The notes under the pieces: generated by a model
Told to the model about the DNA's origin: nothing
Seen by the model: only the letters and a program-made list of their open reading frames with translations
Database searches by the model: none
Position numbers and translations under genes: made by a program
Shown here: one piece after another, positions 40,551 through 49,010 of the stretch
How positions within the stretch are numbered: the first letter of the stretch is position 1
Layout of the letters: each line of letters starts with the position of its first letter
Source of the DNA: Arcobacter sp.
GTDB lineage: Bacteria > Campylobacterota > Campylobacteria > Campylobacterales > Arcobacteraceae
Assembly: GCA_002869565.1 (NCBI GenBank)
Contig: PKUJ01000010.1
Coordinates: 1-64,000, forward strand
DNA: 64,000 nt
Reading direction: 5' to 3'

Positions 40551-41925
40551 TTGTTTCCGAACCCAAAATTATATTGTCATTTATATTTGTTGTGATTACA
40601 AATCCACTAGTTATATTTAGCCCACTACTATTTGTAAAAGAATTAAATAAATACTCTTCTGGATTATTCAAATCAGTTACTTCTTTTACATTTACACCAT
40701 AACTTTTTTCAAAATCTAATGTAGTTTCTACAGGAGTTATTATCGTATCTTTATTTTCTTCTGATACATTATCTAAATTAAAAATTGATTCTGCTTGTAC
40801 TTTTAATTCAAAATTATCATTAGTTTGATTTCTATTAATTGAAACTGTAACTTGAATATTTCCAGATGAATCAAAAGTAAAACCATCAATAGCCTCAGTA
40901 TCTGGATTATCTCTTTGAATAACCCAAGTTCCTCCAGAAAGAGTTCCATTACTTACACTAAATCCATCTATAGGCAAAGAAGTTCCTAATGTAATTTTTT
41001 CAACTGCAAAACCTTCTGGCTGATTAGGATTTAAAGTTATTGTTCTTGATATTTTATTTACATCAAAAAGATCACTATTATCTGCATTTATTACTAAACT
41101 ATTTGCTTGTACATTTGTAATATTTGAATAATCAATTAACTCTGCGTTTGTTTGTTTTACTATAGCAGCTCTATCAATAGTTGTATTTGATTTAGGATAA
41201 ATATTATCATAAGAAATACCTCCACCACCTTCTACAGTTAATACAGAACCTAAAGTAGTATCACTTAACTCCGTATGCTGAATGTCAATATCAAATGATA
41301 AAGTTGGTTTTATACCTTCAGTTACTGATTCTTCAGTTTTACTACTTGAATTAGTACTTACTTCATCTTCATTACTTTTAAATGTATTTTCAATAATTTC
41401 AGGTGCTTCTATAGGTGCAATTTCAAATTCTGCATCTAATTCAGCTACATCAGGATTTTCATCTGGAGCTACTTCAATTTCTTGTATTATTACTTGAGGA
41501 GTGGCTTGAGGATTATTTTGAGTTGCATCTCCCTCTTCATTTTCTCGGGCAGTATTATCTGGAATATTAATTTCAGCATTTGAAACTAAAGAATCAATAG
41601 GCAAGGAATTGATTTCTTCAACTTCAGATAAAATATCTCCTAAAGAGAATTGTTTACCAGAATTACTTAAAAATCTTGGAGGAGTATCATTGTATCCCAT
41701 TAAGGCCATTGATACAAAAGTAAAAGTACCATAATTTGGTATATCAATTACAATATCACCCCCTACAAGTTGATATTCTAAATCTTCAAAATTAATACCT
41801 GGTATTTTAAATTCGACTAAATCTCCAGGTCTTACATATACCGAAATATTTTCACCTTCTTCAGGTTTGCTTACTACTCGTACACTTTTATTTTGATATT
41901 TTATATACTTATTATCCGTTGCCAT
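36409..41925 (-). CDS. Giant RTX adhesin, N-terminal 1,838-aa ORF ending at in-frame TAA (36409-36411)
   Basis: Non-RTX N-terminus (MATDNKYIKYQNKSVRVVSKPEEGENISVYVRPGDLVEFKIPGINFEDLEYQLVGGDIVIDIPNYGTFTF...) like the prefix domain of large T1SS adhesins, then RTX repeats identical in style to the downstream ORF. Confidence 0.9.
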   Translation of the reverse strand: MATDNKYIKYQNKSVRVVSKPEEGENISVYVRPGDLVEFKIPGINFEDLEYQLVGGDIVIDIPNYGTFTFVSMALMGYNDTPPRFLSNSGKQFSLGDILSEVEEINSLPIDSLVSNAEINIPDNTARENEEGDATQNNPQATPQVIIQEIEVAPDENPDVAELDAEFEIAPIEAPEIIENTFKSNEDEVSTNSSSKTEESVTEGIKPTLSFDIDIQHTELSDTTLGSVLTVEGGGGISYDNIYPKSNTTIDRAAIVKQTNAELIDYSNITNVQANSLVINADNSDLFDVNKISRTITLNPNQPEGFAVEKITLGTSLPIDGFSVSNGTLSGGTWVIQRDNPDTEAIDGFTFDSSGNIQVTVSINRNQTNDNFELKVQAESIFNLDNVSEENKDTIITPVETTLDFEKSYGVNVKEVTDLNNPEEYLFNSFTNSSGLNITSGFVITTNINDNIILGSETIENTINGGIANDTVTTGIANDVIYGNTGNDIITSGLGDDIVDGGDGNDTLDFSSIDNTNNIGVDANLLTGVVTGDGTDSVTNIENITGTQDNDILTGDNGINILKGEKGADTLFGNDGNDTIDGGISSDTIEGGLGDDLLIGGTGLDTVSYEHAKSATSQGVNISLEDDVNNPGIGSATGIDGIDTLYDFENVIGSNYNDTIKGNSSANIINALAEDDFIVGYTGNDTIDGGDGIDTVDFSTANSGEEIDLSINRARGGNGTDRLYNIENVIGSNYNDEITGNDENNVLDGKENDDTIFGGKGNDTLFGGFDNDTLFGGEGDDKLDGGEGEDTANYSYVTTGGVEVTLKTPNVSQDTINAGNDLLIDIENLIGTSFNDTLSGDSNANSLVGGAGNDTISTGGISGIGEDYIDGGSGNDDLLTFTDSPNAISLDLAITTTQDSGFGELTVKNIENVEGSSYNDLIQGNSSANTLYGFEGNDTLKGREGNDFLDGGNGIDEVNYEDAATGVNLTLAETGFTATATIGSEQDTIKDIENIKGSIFADTLGGNSQNNSIDSGLGDDLLIASDGNDIFEGNGGNDTIDYSARSNSINIELKGNQEAKLKENGVDKDSLINIENVVGSSANDTIKGDSLDNTLKGQEGNDTLYGGAGNDYIDGGTNTTGVGATGDTLDYSSATTTGVTVDLSNTAQQSISATEGFDTLVNIENIIGSNFADTLSGNAEDNTLDGGLGNDTLKGGAGDDSFIGGAGIDTVDYSDVTQDLNVDLKSLAPTQVAPGQGTDTFDSIEGVIGGSGADNLVGTIGANNIVGGSGDDTLVGFGVTDGSGGEDTIDGGTGTDLISFGFTTESISLDLSNTSSQPTGTQGSMVVSNVENIYGGYGNDTLKGNDEDNTIKGSFGSDTLFGSVGNDTLNGGKNSEHHRFTITSTGVISFVVGGVTISATGANASKQISNIINEFNAQNASNILDLGTIGSDGTYIYLESELTVGNGTTGGAAPQNLTDENSFTFTDVVDYSFLVGQSVNVDLSSQTVIKSNGSTTTTDTIIDIEEVIGGSGDDILVGDDNDNILRGGDGNDTITGGLGSDTLFGDAGNDTFISSVGDGIDTIYGGADSDTVDYSAESDNIAVTLNGGNPVRVKINGTDNDYIQEVENITTGSGNDTLIGDDNNNTFISNDGDDTLQGGLGDDYLDGGNNTAVGDKADYSYISNNVGVNVDLSNNSATDLSGGTEVGNDTLINIENIDGSKNDDVIKGNSSNNTLKGDLGNDSLVGNDGDDYLDGGAGDDILKGGTGNDYLSGGEGIDTADFSDANGSVNIDLSATGAVPIGAGLGSDYFDSIEGAIGGSFNDTIKGTSGANSLLGNAGDDTLQGGGASSGYDYINGG

Positions 41926-42009
41926 AATAATTTCCTCTTAATAACACAAATTAAGATTATTATATCAAAATAGGCTTGTAAAAAAAAGTTATTATATTTA
42001 TTTAATAGA

Positions 42010-42037
42010 TTTATTTATGTAGAACTACATAAATAAA
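42010..42037. promoter_or_regulatory. Perfect 13-bp inverted repeat upstream of the adhesin gene
   Basis: TTTATTTATGTAG-aa-CTACATAAATAAA, exact reverse-complement arms, 85 bp upstream of the adhesin start; a second shorter IR AATATGT-actaca-ACATATT lies at 42089-42108. Confidence 0.6.
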
Positions 42038-42162
42038 GTACAGTAGTCTATAATATAGTCTTAAAGAGATATAAAAGTTAAATAAACCAATATGTACTAC
42101 AACATATTAGAATCAAAAAAGAAGTTTAATAAATAGCCTAAACAAAAAATTATTTTTGAATT

Positions 42163-43467
42163 CTATTTCATATTAAAAAATGTATTTTTTGTAACAATAA
42201 TATATTTTTTTTCTAAAGATGAGTCAAATTTTTCAGAAGTGGCTTTAAGTTTTCCATATGATAATTTTGCCATATCTTTATCTTCCCAAAGTATTTGAAC
42301 AAAAGTAACTATTTTTCTATCATAAGCAATTAAATCTATTGTATTATTATTATCCCACCAGCTTCCAATTGATAAAGGTTCGTATCCAAAAATTTCTTTT
42401 TGTTTGTTATTAATAAACTCTTTAATGCACTTTTTATAACTTAAAAATACAGTTTTACTAATAAACTCGTCCTCTATTTGTTTGCTTACTTCTTTTATAT
42501 CATTTAATTGTAAAGCTGTAAGATTTGGATAAATATATGAAAACCAAAATTTTAAAGTATTGTCAATAATATCATATCTTCCAAATTTAGAACTTTTATC
42601 ATCATCTGCCACAGGAACAGTTTTTTCTATTATCATCATATCAATAAGTTTTTGTAAATATCTTGTCAAATAAGTGGATTTAACGTCTAAAGAATTAGCT
42701 ATATCGCCTATTTTTGTATTACCTTTTGAAATAGAGTGTAAAATAGAAGAATAAGTTCCTATATCGCTTATATCGTTTTTTAAGACCCTAATACCATAAT
42801 CAAAAAGATAAGAATTTGTAGATAAAAATAAGTTATGTATATTTTCTGTAAAATCTATCTTTGGATTATAATACTTTAGATTTGAAGGAGTAGTTCCAAG
42901 TAAAGAGTAAACATAAAGTTGATCTAACCTATTCATTTCAGGAAAGAACTCTTTTATGGAGATAAAATCTAAATATTTTAATTGAACAATCTCATTTGAG
43001 ATTCTTTTAATATCAGAGTCATAAGAATCATTAAATAAATTTGAACTAGAAACTAAAATTTGAATATTTTTATTTTTTAAACTCTTCTTCCAAAATTTAA
43101 TCAAATCACTTAAAGCATTTTTATCAACTTTTAAAATATTTTGAAAATCATCCAATATAATCAAAAGTTTGTTTTCAATATTTTGTCTATCAAGTAATTT
43201 TAAAACATCTAAAAAGGTCAAAAAAGGATTTCCAGAAATATCACTTTTATGAAAGTAGTTGTTTAGTGTATTTCCCATTTGAGTAAAAAATTGAGTTGGA
43301 ATCATCTCATAATTTGAAAAATAAATTTTGTCTTTCTCTTTAGAATATTCATGCAGCAAAGTAGTTTTGCCACTATTTTTTGTACCAAACATAAAATCTA
43401 CAGATGAATTTGCTTTGTTAAAGCTCCTATTTAACTGCTCTAACTCTTTTTCTCTTTGTAAAAACAT
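42163..43467 (-). CDS. Archaeal-type/DUF234-like ATPase with C-terminal nuclease-like domain
   Basis: MFLQREKELEQLNRSFNKANSSVDFMFGTKNSGKTTLLHEYSK (Walker A GTKNSGKTT), LLIILDDFQ, C-terminal SIGSWWDNNNTIDLIAYDRK. Confidence 0.75.
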   Translation of the reverse strand: MFLQREKELEQLNRSFNKANSSVDFMFGTKNSGKTTLLHEYSKEKDKIYFSNYEMIPTQFFTQMGNTLNNYFHKSDISGNPFLTFLDVLKLLDRQNIENKLLIILDDFQNILKVDKNALSDLIKFWKKSLKNKNIQILVSSSNLFNDSYDSDIKRISNEIVQLKYLDFISIKEFFPEMNRLDQLYVYSLLGTTPSNLKYYNPKIDFTENIHNLFLSTNSYLFDYGIRVLKNDISDIGTYSSILHSISKGNTKIGDIANSLDVKSTYLTRYLQKLIDMMIIEKTVPVADDDKSSKFGRYDIIDNTLKFWFSYIYPNLTALQLNDIKEVSKQIEDEFISKTVFLSYKKCIKEFINNKQKEIFGYEPLSIGSWWDNNNTIDLIAYDRKIVTFVQILWEDKDMAKLSYGKLKATSEKFDSSLEKKYIIVTKNTFFNMK

Positions 43468-43508
43468 TATTAATATCTTTTTATAAATTTCTTAGATTAT
43501 ACTTTATC

Positions 43509-43952
43509 TTATCTTATTTTTAATACTTTTCTCTTAGATATTTTATAAATACTTGAAGAAGACTTTTCATTGAATTCTTTATTAGAGTATACTATTACAT
43601 CGCTATTATTATATGCAAAATCAAAATCAAAAGCTTCCCCTGTCAAATTTGCAGATGTTGAATATAGATTAGAGAACTTAGATATAAAAGAATAAAAAGA
43701 ATCATCTTTTGAAATAACTCTAAATGATTTTAAATTTGGATAAATAAAAGTAGATTTTGTAGAATAACGAACTCTTTTCCTAAAATTCTTAGGAACTCTA
43801 GTCATACTATTTAAAGTTTGAAAAGAATCAAGAGTTTGTAATATTTTTTGGGCATTAGGTCTTTGTTTTATAGAAGATAGTTTCTCATCGTCAAGCGATG
43901 AGAAACCAACTGTAGTATCTGTTTGGACTAAATAAACTAGTTCTTTATCCAT
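43509..43952 (-). CDS. Sua5/YciO/YrdC-like protein (short)
   Basis: LVYLVQTDTTVGFSSLDDEKLSSIKQRPNAQKILQTL ... YSTSANLTGEAFDF resembles the YrdC fold core motifs. Confidence 0.65.
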   Translation of the reverse strand: MDKELVYLVQTDTTVGFSSLDDEKLSSIKQRPNAQKILQTLDSFQTLNSMTRVPKNFRKRVRYSTKSTFIYPNLKSFRVISKDDSFYSFISKFSNLYSTSANLTGEAFDFDFAYNNSDVIVYSNKEFNEKSSSSIYKISKRKVLKIR

Positions 43953-45955
43953 TAGTCATTTAAAAATTCTTGGATAGATTTAACACCCATTCCATCTTTT
44001 TGTTTTAAAGCTTTCATAGCTTCAACACAAGCAAGTGCCGCAGCAGCAGTTGTAACATAAGGTATGTTCTCTTTTAAAACTGCTCTTCTGATATTTTTAC
44101 CATCATCTTTTGATGACTCTTTTCCATCACTAGTATTTAAAGCAAGTGCAATTTCGCCATTTGTAATTGAGTCAGTGATATTTGGTCTTCCTTCAGAAAT
44201 TTTAAGTACTTTCTCACACTCTATTCCAGCATCAGTAATAGCTTTATGTGTTCCACCAGTTGCAACAACTGTAAAACCTTCATTTATTAAGCCTTGTGCA
44301 ATTTTAGGTGCGAACTCTTTGTCTAAATCACAAAGAGAAATAAATACTTTACCTTCAGTAGGTAAATCATTTTTTGCAGCACTTTGTGCTTTTGCATAAG
44401 ATGTACCAAAATTATCAGAAATACCCATAACTTCACCAGTAGATTTCATCTCAGGTGTTAAAATCATGTCTGAACCACTTAGTTTATTAAATGGGAATAC
44501 AGCCTCTTTAATAGCTATATGATCTTTTAAAATAGGTTTTAAGACTCCATTATCTTCCCAAATTAAATCTTCATTATATGTTGCAAGTGCTTCTCTTAAA
44601 CTTTCACCCCACATAACTCTAGTTGCAACTTTTGCTAGTGGCATACCTGTTGCTTTTGATACAAAAGGAACTGTTCTTGAAGCTCTTGGATTAACTTCGA
44701 TTAAATAAATTTGACCTTTATGAATTGCATATTGAGTATTCATAAGTCCTACAACACCAAGTCCTAAAGCCATAGCTTTTGTTTTTGTTTCAAGCTCTTT
44801 GATAAGATCAGGAGCAATTGAGATAGGAGGTAAATAACAAGCAGAATCACCTGAGTGAACTCCAGCTTCTTCAATATGTTGCATAATTCCACCAATATAT
44901 ACTTCTTTTCCATCACAAATACAATCAACATCAAGTTCAATTGCTCTATCAAGGAATTTATCAATAAGAACAGGAGCGTCATTTGACACTGAAACTGCTT
45001 CATCCATATATTTTTTTAACTCAGATGTAGAATAAACAATTCTCATTCCTCTTCCACCAAGTACAAATGATGGACGTACAAGTACTGGATAACCAATTCT
45101 TTCTGCAATCTCGATAGCCTCAGTTACTTCAACTGCTGTACCATTTTCAGGTTGTAATAATCCTACTTCATCAACAAATTTAGAGAATTTTTTTCTATCT
45201 TCTGCTAAATCAATAACTTCAGCTGTAGTACCAATAATTTTAGCTCCTGCTGCTGTTAAAGCATTTGCAAGTTTTAAAGGAGTTTGCCCACCAAAGTGTA
45301 CAATCACACCATCTGGATTCTCTTTTTCAACTACACTTCTTACATGTTCAAAATCAATTGGCTCAAAGTATAAGATATCTGAAGTATCATAATCAGTTGA
45401 TACAGTTTCAGGATTACAGTTATACATAATTGTTTTAATACCCATTTCAGCTAAAGCAAATGAAGCATGTACACAACAGTAATCAAACTCAATACCTTGA
45501 CCAATTCTATTAGGTCCACCACCAATAATCATTACTTTTTTTTCAGTACTTACAGGTTTTTCTACCTTTGGTAACTTAGAAATATTTGTAGTCGAATAAA
45601 GATAAGGAGTCAAAGCTTTAAACTCAGCGGCACAAGTATCAACTTCATTGTATTCAAAATCTACATCAAGTACTTTTCTAGCTTGATATACATCTTCTTC
45701 AGATTTACCAATTAGTCTTGCAATCATTGCATCAGAGAAACCATTTGATTTTGCATTTCGCATAGCAAATTCATCGGATAAAATTGAAACATCAATTGAT
45801 TTTTCAATATTATACATCTCTCTAAATTTACTTAAAAACCATGGATCAACTTGACAAAGATCGAAGATTTCTTCGTTTGTTAGACCTTGTCTCATACCAT
45901 CCATCAAGTATTGTAATCTATCACAGTTTGGTCTTCTAATCTCTTTTTTAATCAA
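43952..45955 (-). CDS. carB: Carbamoyl-phosphate synthase large subunit, C-terminal part (same frame as 45998-47194)
   Basis: KVMIIGGGPNRIGQGIEFDYCCVHA, HFGGQTPLKLA, GGRGMRIVYS, C-terminal MGS-like domain VFISLCDLDKEFAPKIAQGLINEGFTVVATGGTHKAI. TTG-initiated in the ORF track. Confidence 0.95.
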   Translation of the reverse strand: MIKKEIRRPNCDRLQYLMDGMRQGLTNEEIFDLCQVDPWFLSKFREMYNIEKSIDVSILSDEFAMRNAKSNGFSDAMIARLIGKSEEDVYQARKVLDVDFEYNEVDTCAAEFKALTPYLYSTTNISKLPKVEKPVSTEKKVMIIGGGPNRIGQGIEFDYCCVHASFALAEMGIKTIMYNCNPETVSTDYDTSDILYFEPIDFEHVRSVVEKENPDGVIVHFGGQTPLKLANALTAAGAKIIGTTAEVIDLAEDRKKFSKFVDEVGLLQPENGTAVEVTEAIEIAERIGYPVLVRPSFVLGGRGMRIVYSTSELKKYMDEAVSVSNDAPVLIDKFLDRAIELDVDCICDGKEVYIGGIMQHIEEAGVHSGDSACYLPPISIAPDLIKELETKTKAMALGLGVVGLMNTQYAIHKGQIYLIEVNPRASRTVPFVSKATGMPLAKVATRVMWGESLREALATYNEDLIWEDNGVLKPILKDHIAIKEAVFPFNKLSGSDMILTPEMKSTGEVMGISDNFGTSYAKAQSAAKNDLPTEGKVFISLCDLDKEFAPKIAQGLINEGFTVVATGGTHKAITDAGIECEKVLKISEGRPNITDSITNGEIALALNTSDGKESSKDDGKNIRRAVLKENIPYVTTAAAALACVEAMKALKQKDGMGVKSIQEFLND

Positions 45956-45997
45956 TTCTAAATCAGTAGAAATTGAATCAAATCCTATAAGTCCAGT

Positions 45998-47194
45998 TTA
46001 AAGTGAACAAAGTGCTTTTTGAATTGATTCATTAAATGTTCTACCCATAGACATAACTTCACCAACTGATTTCATACCAGTTGTTAAAGTAGAATCTGCT
46101 TTAGGGAATTTTTCAAAAGTAAATCGTGGTATCTTTGTAACAACATAATCAATAACTGGCTCAAACGATGCAGTTGTTCCTGTAATATCATTTTCAATTT
46201 CATCTAAAGTAAATCCAACTGCAAGTAATGTTGCAACTTTAGCGATAGGATAACCAGTTGCTTTTGATGCAAGTGCAGAAGATCTTGAAACTCGAGGATT
46301 CATTTCAATTACAATCATTCTTCCAGTTTTTGGACAAATTGAAAACTGTACATTTGATCCACCAGTATCAACACCAATTTCTCTAAGAATTGCAAAAGAA
46401 GCATTTCTCATATTTTGGTACTCTTTATCTGTAAGTGTAAGAGCAGGAGCAATAGTAGTAGAGTCACCTGTATGTACACCCATTGGATCTAGATTTTCAA
46501 TAGAACATACGATAATACAGTTATCTTTTTTATCTCTGATAACTTCCATTTCATACTCTTTCCATCCAAGCATTGATTCCATAATCTCAATTTCATTGAC
46601 AGGAGAAGCATCAATACCTGCTTCTGCAAGAGCTTTAAACTCTTCCATATTATATGCAACACCAGAACCACCACCGGCAAGAGTAAATGAAGCTCTTGAG
46701 ATAACAGGGAAACCAATTTCTTTTGCAACTTTTATCGCTTCTTCAACAGTATATGCATTTGCACTTTTTGGTAAATCCATACCAATTTTTATCATTGCGT
46801 CATTAAAAAGTTGTCTCTCTTCGCCTTTTTTAATTGCGTCAGGATGAGCACCTAAAAATTGAATACCTTCAAGCATCCCTTTATCATACATTGATGTTGC
46901 AACATTTAGTGCTGTTTGTCCACCCATAGTAGGTAAAATAGCATCAATATTTTCTTTTTCAATTATCTTAGCAACAACTTCTTCTGTGATTGGTTCAATA
47001 TATGTTCTATCAGCAAACTCTGGATCAGTCATAATAGTTGCTGGATTTGAGTTGATAAGAACAACTCTATATCCTAACTCTTTAAGTGTCTTAGTTGCTT
47101 GAGTACCTGAGTAATCAAACTCACAAGCTTGTCCGATAATAATAGGTCCTGATCCTATTAATAAAATAGATTTTATATCTTCTCTTTTTGGCAT
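45998..47194 (-). CDS. carB: Carbamoyl-phosphate synthase large subunit, N-terminal part, ends at in-frame TAA
   Basis: [57 protein letters not shown] ... [15 protein letters not shown]; 47194 and 45955 share a frame. Confidence 0.95.
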   Translation of the reverse strand: MPKREDIKSILLIGSGPIIIGQACEFDYSGTQATKTLKELGYRVVLINSNPATIMTDPEFADRTYIEPITEEVVAKIIEKENIDAILPTMGGQTALNVATSMYDKGMLEGIQFLGAHPDAIKKGEERQLFNDAMIKIGMDLPKSANAYTVEEAIKVAKEIGFPVISRASFTLAGGGSGVAYNMEEFKALAEAGIDASPVNEIEIMESMLGWKEYEMEVIRDKKDNCIIVCSIENLDPMGVHTGDSTTIAPALTLTDKEYQNMRNASFAILREIGVDTGGSNVQFSICPKTGRMIVIEMNPRVSRSSALASKATGYPIAKVATLLAVGFTLDEIENDITGTTASFEPVIDYVVTKIPRFTFEKFPKADSTLTTGMKSVGEVMSMGRTFNESIQKALCSL

Positions 47195-47346
47195 TTAAAG
47201 TTCCCCGTATAATTAAATATTATTAGTTTAAAATTTGGATAGTGTATCTAAAAAGTGCTTAAGAATTCGTTAGACCTAAGCTAATGAAAAAGAAGAATTA
47301 AAAGTTTAGAAAATCGTTTGTAATTTGGTATCAAAAGATACCAAAT

Positions 47347-48030
47347 TTAATTTGTTGGAAGATTGAATTTTTTAGTACTAATTACACCTTCATCATCAAA
47401 TGACAGATAATATAATACATCTTTTTTAACAGATAATCCAGTCAAATATCTAATAGCAAGATTTGCTTGAAGAGAACCAATATGCATAACAATTGGACAA
47501 GCAATACCATTTGGTTTTCTATCATTTATTTGGAAAACTGCTTCATAAGAAGCTTTATCAAAGAAACAAACCTGACCATGGAACTCTTCAACACTTCCAT
47601 ATATCCATGGTTGATTTTTGTTCATGCAGTATTCATTTATAGCAGCTCTTGTAGGAAGATTATCAGTAGCATCAATCAAAATATCAAAGTCCAAATCTCT
47701 TTTAGCAAACTCTTCAAAACTTTCTATATAAGCAGTAGCTTTTGTAAATGGACATCGAGACTCAATAAGCTCTTTTAAAACTTCACTTTTAAATTTGCCA
47801 TCATCGCCAACTTTAAATCCAATTTGTCTATGAATATTGTGAACCCCAACTTCATCAAAATCAACTAAAGCAAACTCACCAATCCCCGAAGCCCCAAGAG
47901 CAATAGCCAAAGTACAACCAAGCCCACCACTTCCAATAATAGCTACTTTTTTACCTTGAAGAGAATCTTGTGTTTCTTGTCCCCAAAGTTTTATTTGTCT
48001 GTTAAAATATTCGTTAAATTCTTCTTGCAT
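47347..48030 (-). CDS. ThiF/MoeB/HesA-family adenylyltransferase
   Basis: RQIKLWGQETQDSLQGKKVAIIGSGGLGCTLAIALGASGIGEFALVDFDEVGVHNIHRQIGF. Confidence 0.88.
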   Translation of the reverse strand: MQEEFNEYFNRQIKLWGQETQDSLQGKKVAIIGSGGLGCTLAIALGASGIGEFALVDFDEVGVHNIHRQIGFKVGDDGKFKSEVLKELIESRCPFTKATAYIESFEEFAKRDLDFDILIDATDNLPTRAAINEYCMNKNQPWIYGSVEEFHGQVCFFDKASYEAVFQINDRKPNGIACPIVMHIGSLQANLAIRYLTGLSVKKDVLYYLSFDDEGVISTKKFNLPTN

Positions 48031-48109
48031 AATTTATTCCTTAGTGTATTACTTTAGATTATTATTTTTATATCTTTTTATAATAATAGCAGATTTTCTT
48101 TAAACTATT

Positions 48110-48946
48110 ATGACTATCACGAGCAATTTTGTATATAATAATATTTTTTATTCAAGGACAACAATGAAACAAACTCTACTTTTGCTCTTAATTTTTTTGT
48201 CTTGCTCAAATATACAAGCAGAACAAAATGATTATGAAAAATTAAAACAAACAATCATAACAAAATTTGAAAATCAAAAAGCAAAACAATGGGCAGAAAA
48301 TGTCACAGGCGTAAAAACAAACTTGAATACAAAAGATAAAGTAATAGCTATAACAATGGATGCCTGTGGAGGCAAACATGGAATGTCCTACGACAAAGAA
48401 CTAATCGCTTTTTTAGAAAAAGAAAAAGTACCAGCTACACTCTTTATAAATGCAAGATGGATAGATAAAAATCTTCAAACATTTATAAACCTTGCTTCCA
48501 ATCAACTCTTTGAAATAGCAAATCATGGCTACTTACATAAACCAGCCTCAACTAGTGGAAAATCAATCTACAAAATAAAAGGAACAGCAAATATAAATGA
48601 ACTAGTAGATGAAATAGAATTAAATGCAAGAAAAATAGAAAACCTAACAGGAAAACGACCAAAATACTTTAGAAGTGGAACCGCTTATTATGATGAAATA
48701 GCAGTAAAAATAGCAAATACCCTAAATCACGAAGTAATAGGATTCTCAATACTAGGAGACAAAGGAGCAAGGTTCAACGCAAAACAAGTTGAAAATGCCT
48801 TTTTACAAAATAAAAAAGGCAAAATAGCAATAGTCCATTTCAATCATCCAAAATCAGGAACCAAAAACGGTATGAAAAACGCAATTTTAAAACTAAAGAA
48901 AAAAGGCTTTAGATTTGTTAAATTATCTGATTATGAGTTGATTTAG
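48110..48946 (+). CDS. Polysaccharide deacetylase family protein (exported; likely start at the internal ATG near 48164)
   Basis: VIAITMDACGGKHGMSYDKELIAFLEKEKVPATLFINARW ... EIANHGYLHKP ... RPKYFRSGTAYYDE; MKQTLLLLLIFLSCSNIQA signal peptide from the internal ATG. Confidence 0.8.
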   Translation: MTITSNFVYNNIFYSRTTMKQTLLLLLIFLSCSNIQAEQNDYEKLKQTIITKFENQKAKQWAENVTGVKTNLNTKDKVIAITMDACGGKHGMSYDKELIAFLEKEKVPATLFINARWIDKNLQTFINLASNQLFEIANHGYLHKPASTSGKSIYKIKGTANINELVDEIELNARKIENLTGKRPKYFRSGTAYYDEIAVKIANTLNHEVIGFSILGDKGARFNAKQVENAFLQNKKGKIAIVHFNHPKSGTKNGMKNAILKLKKKGFRFVKLSDYELI

Positions 48947-49010
48947 AGTTTTTTTTCGCTCTAAAAGTTTAGGTTTTACTTTTAAAGTTTTTACAGATTT
49001 TAGTATCTTT

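Noticed and set aside
44064-44399. Plus-strand ORFs antisense to carB (44064-44399, 46596-46847) and minus alternative frames (44764-45003, 46489-46728)
   Set aside because: Overlap a strongly conserved carB frame; no independent support.
48942-48965. TTTAGAG...CTCTAAA inverted repeat after the polysaccharide deacetylase gene as a terminator
   Set aside because: 10-nt loop and no adjacent T-run after the stem; plausible but not supportable.
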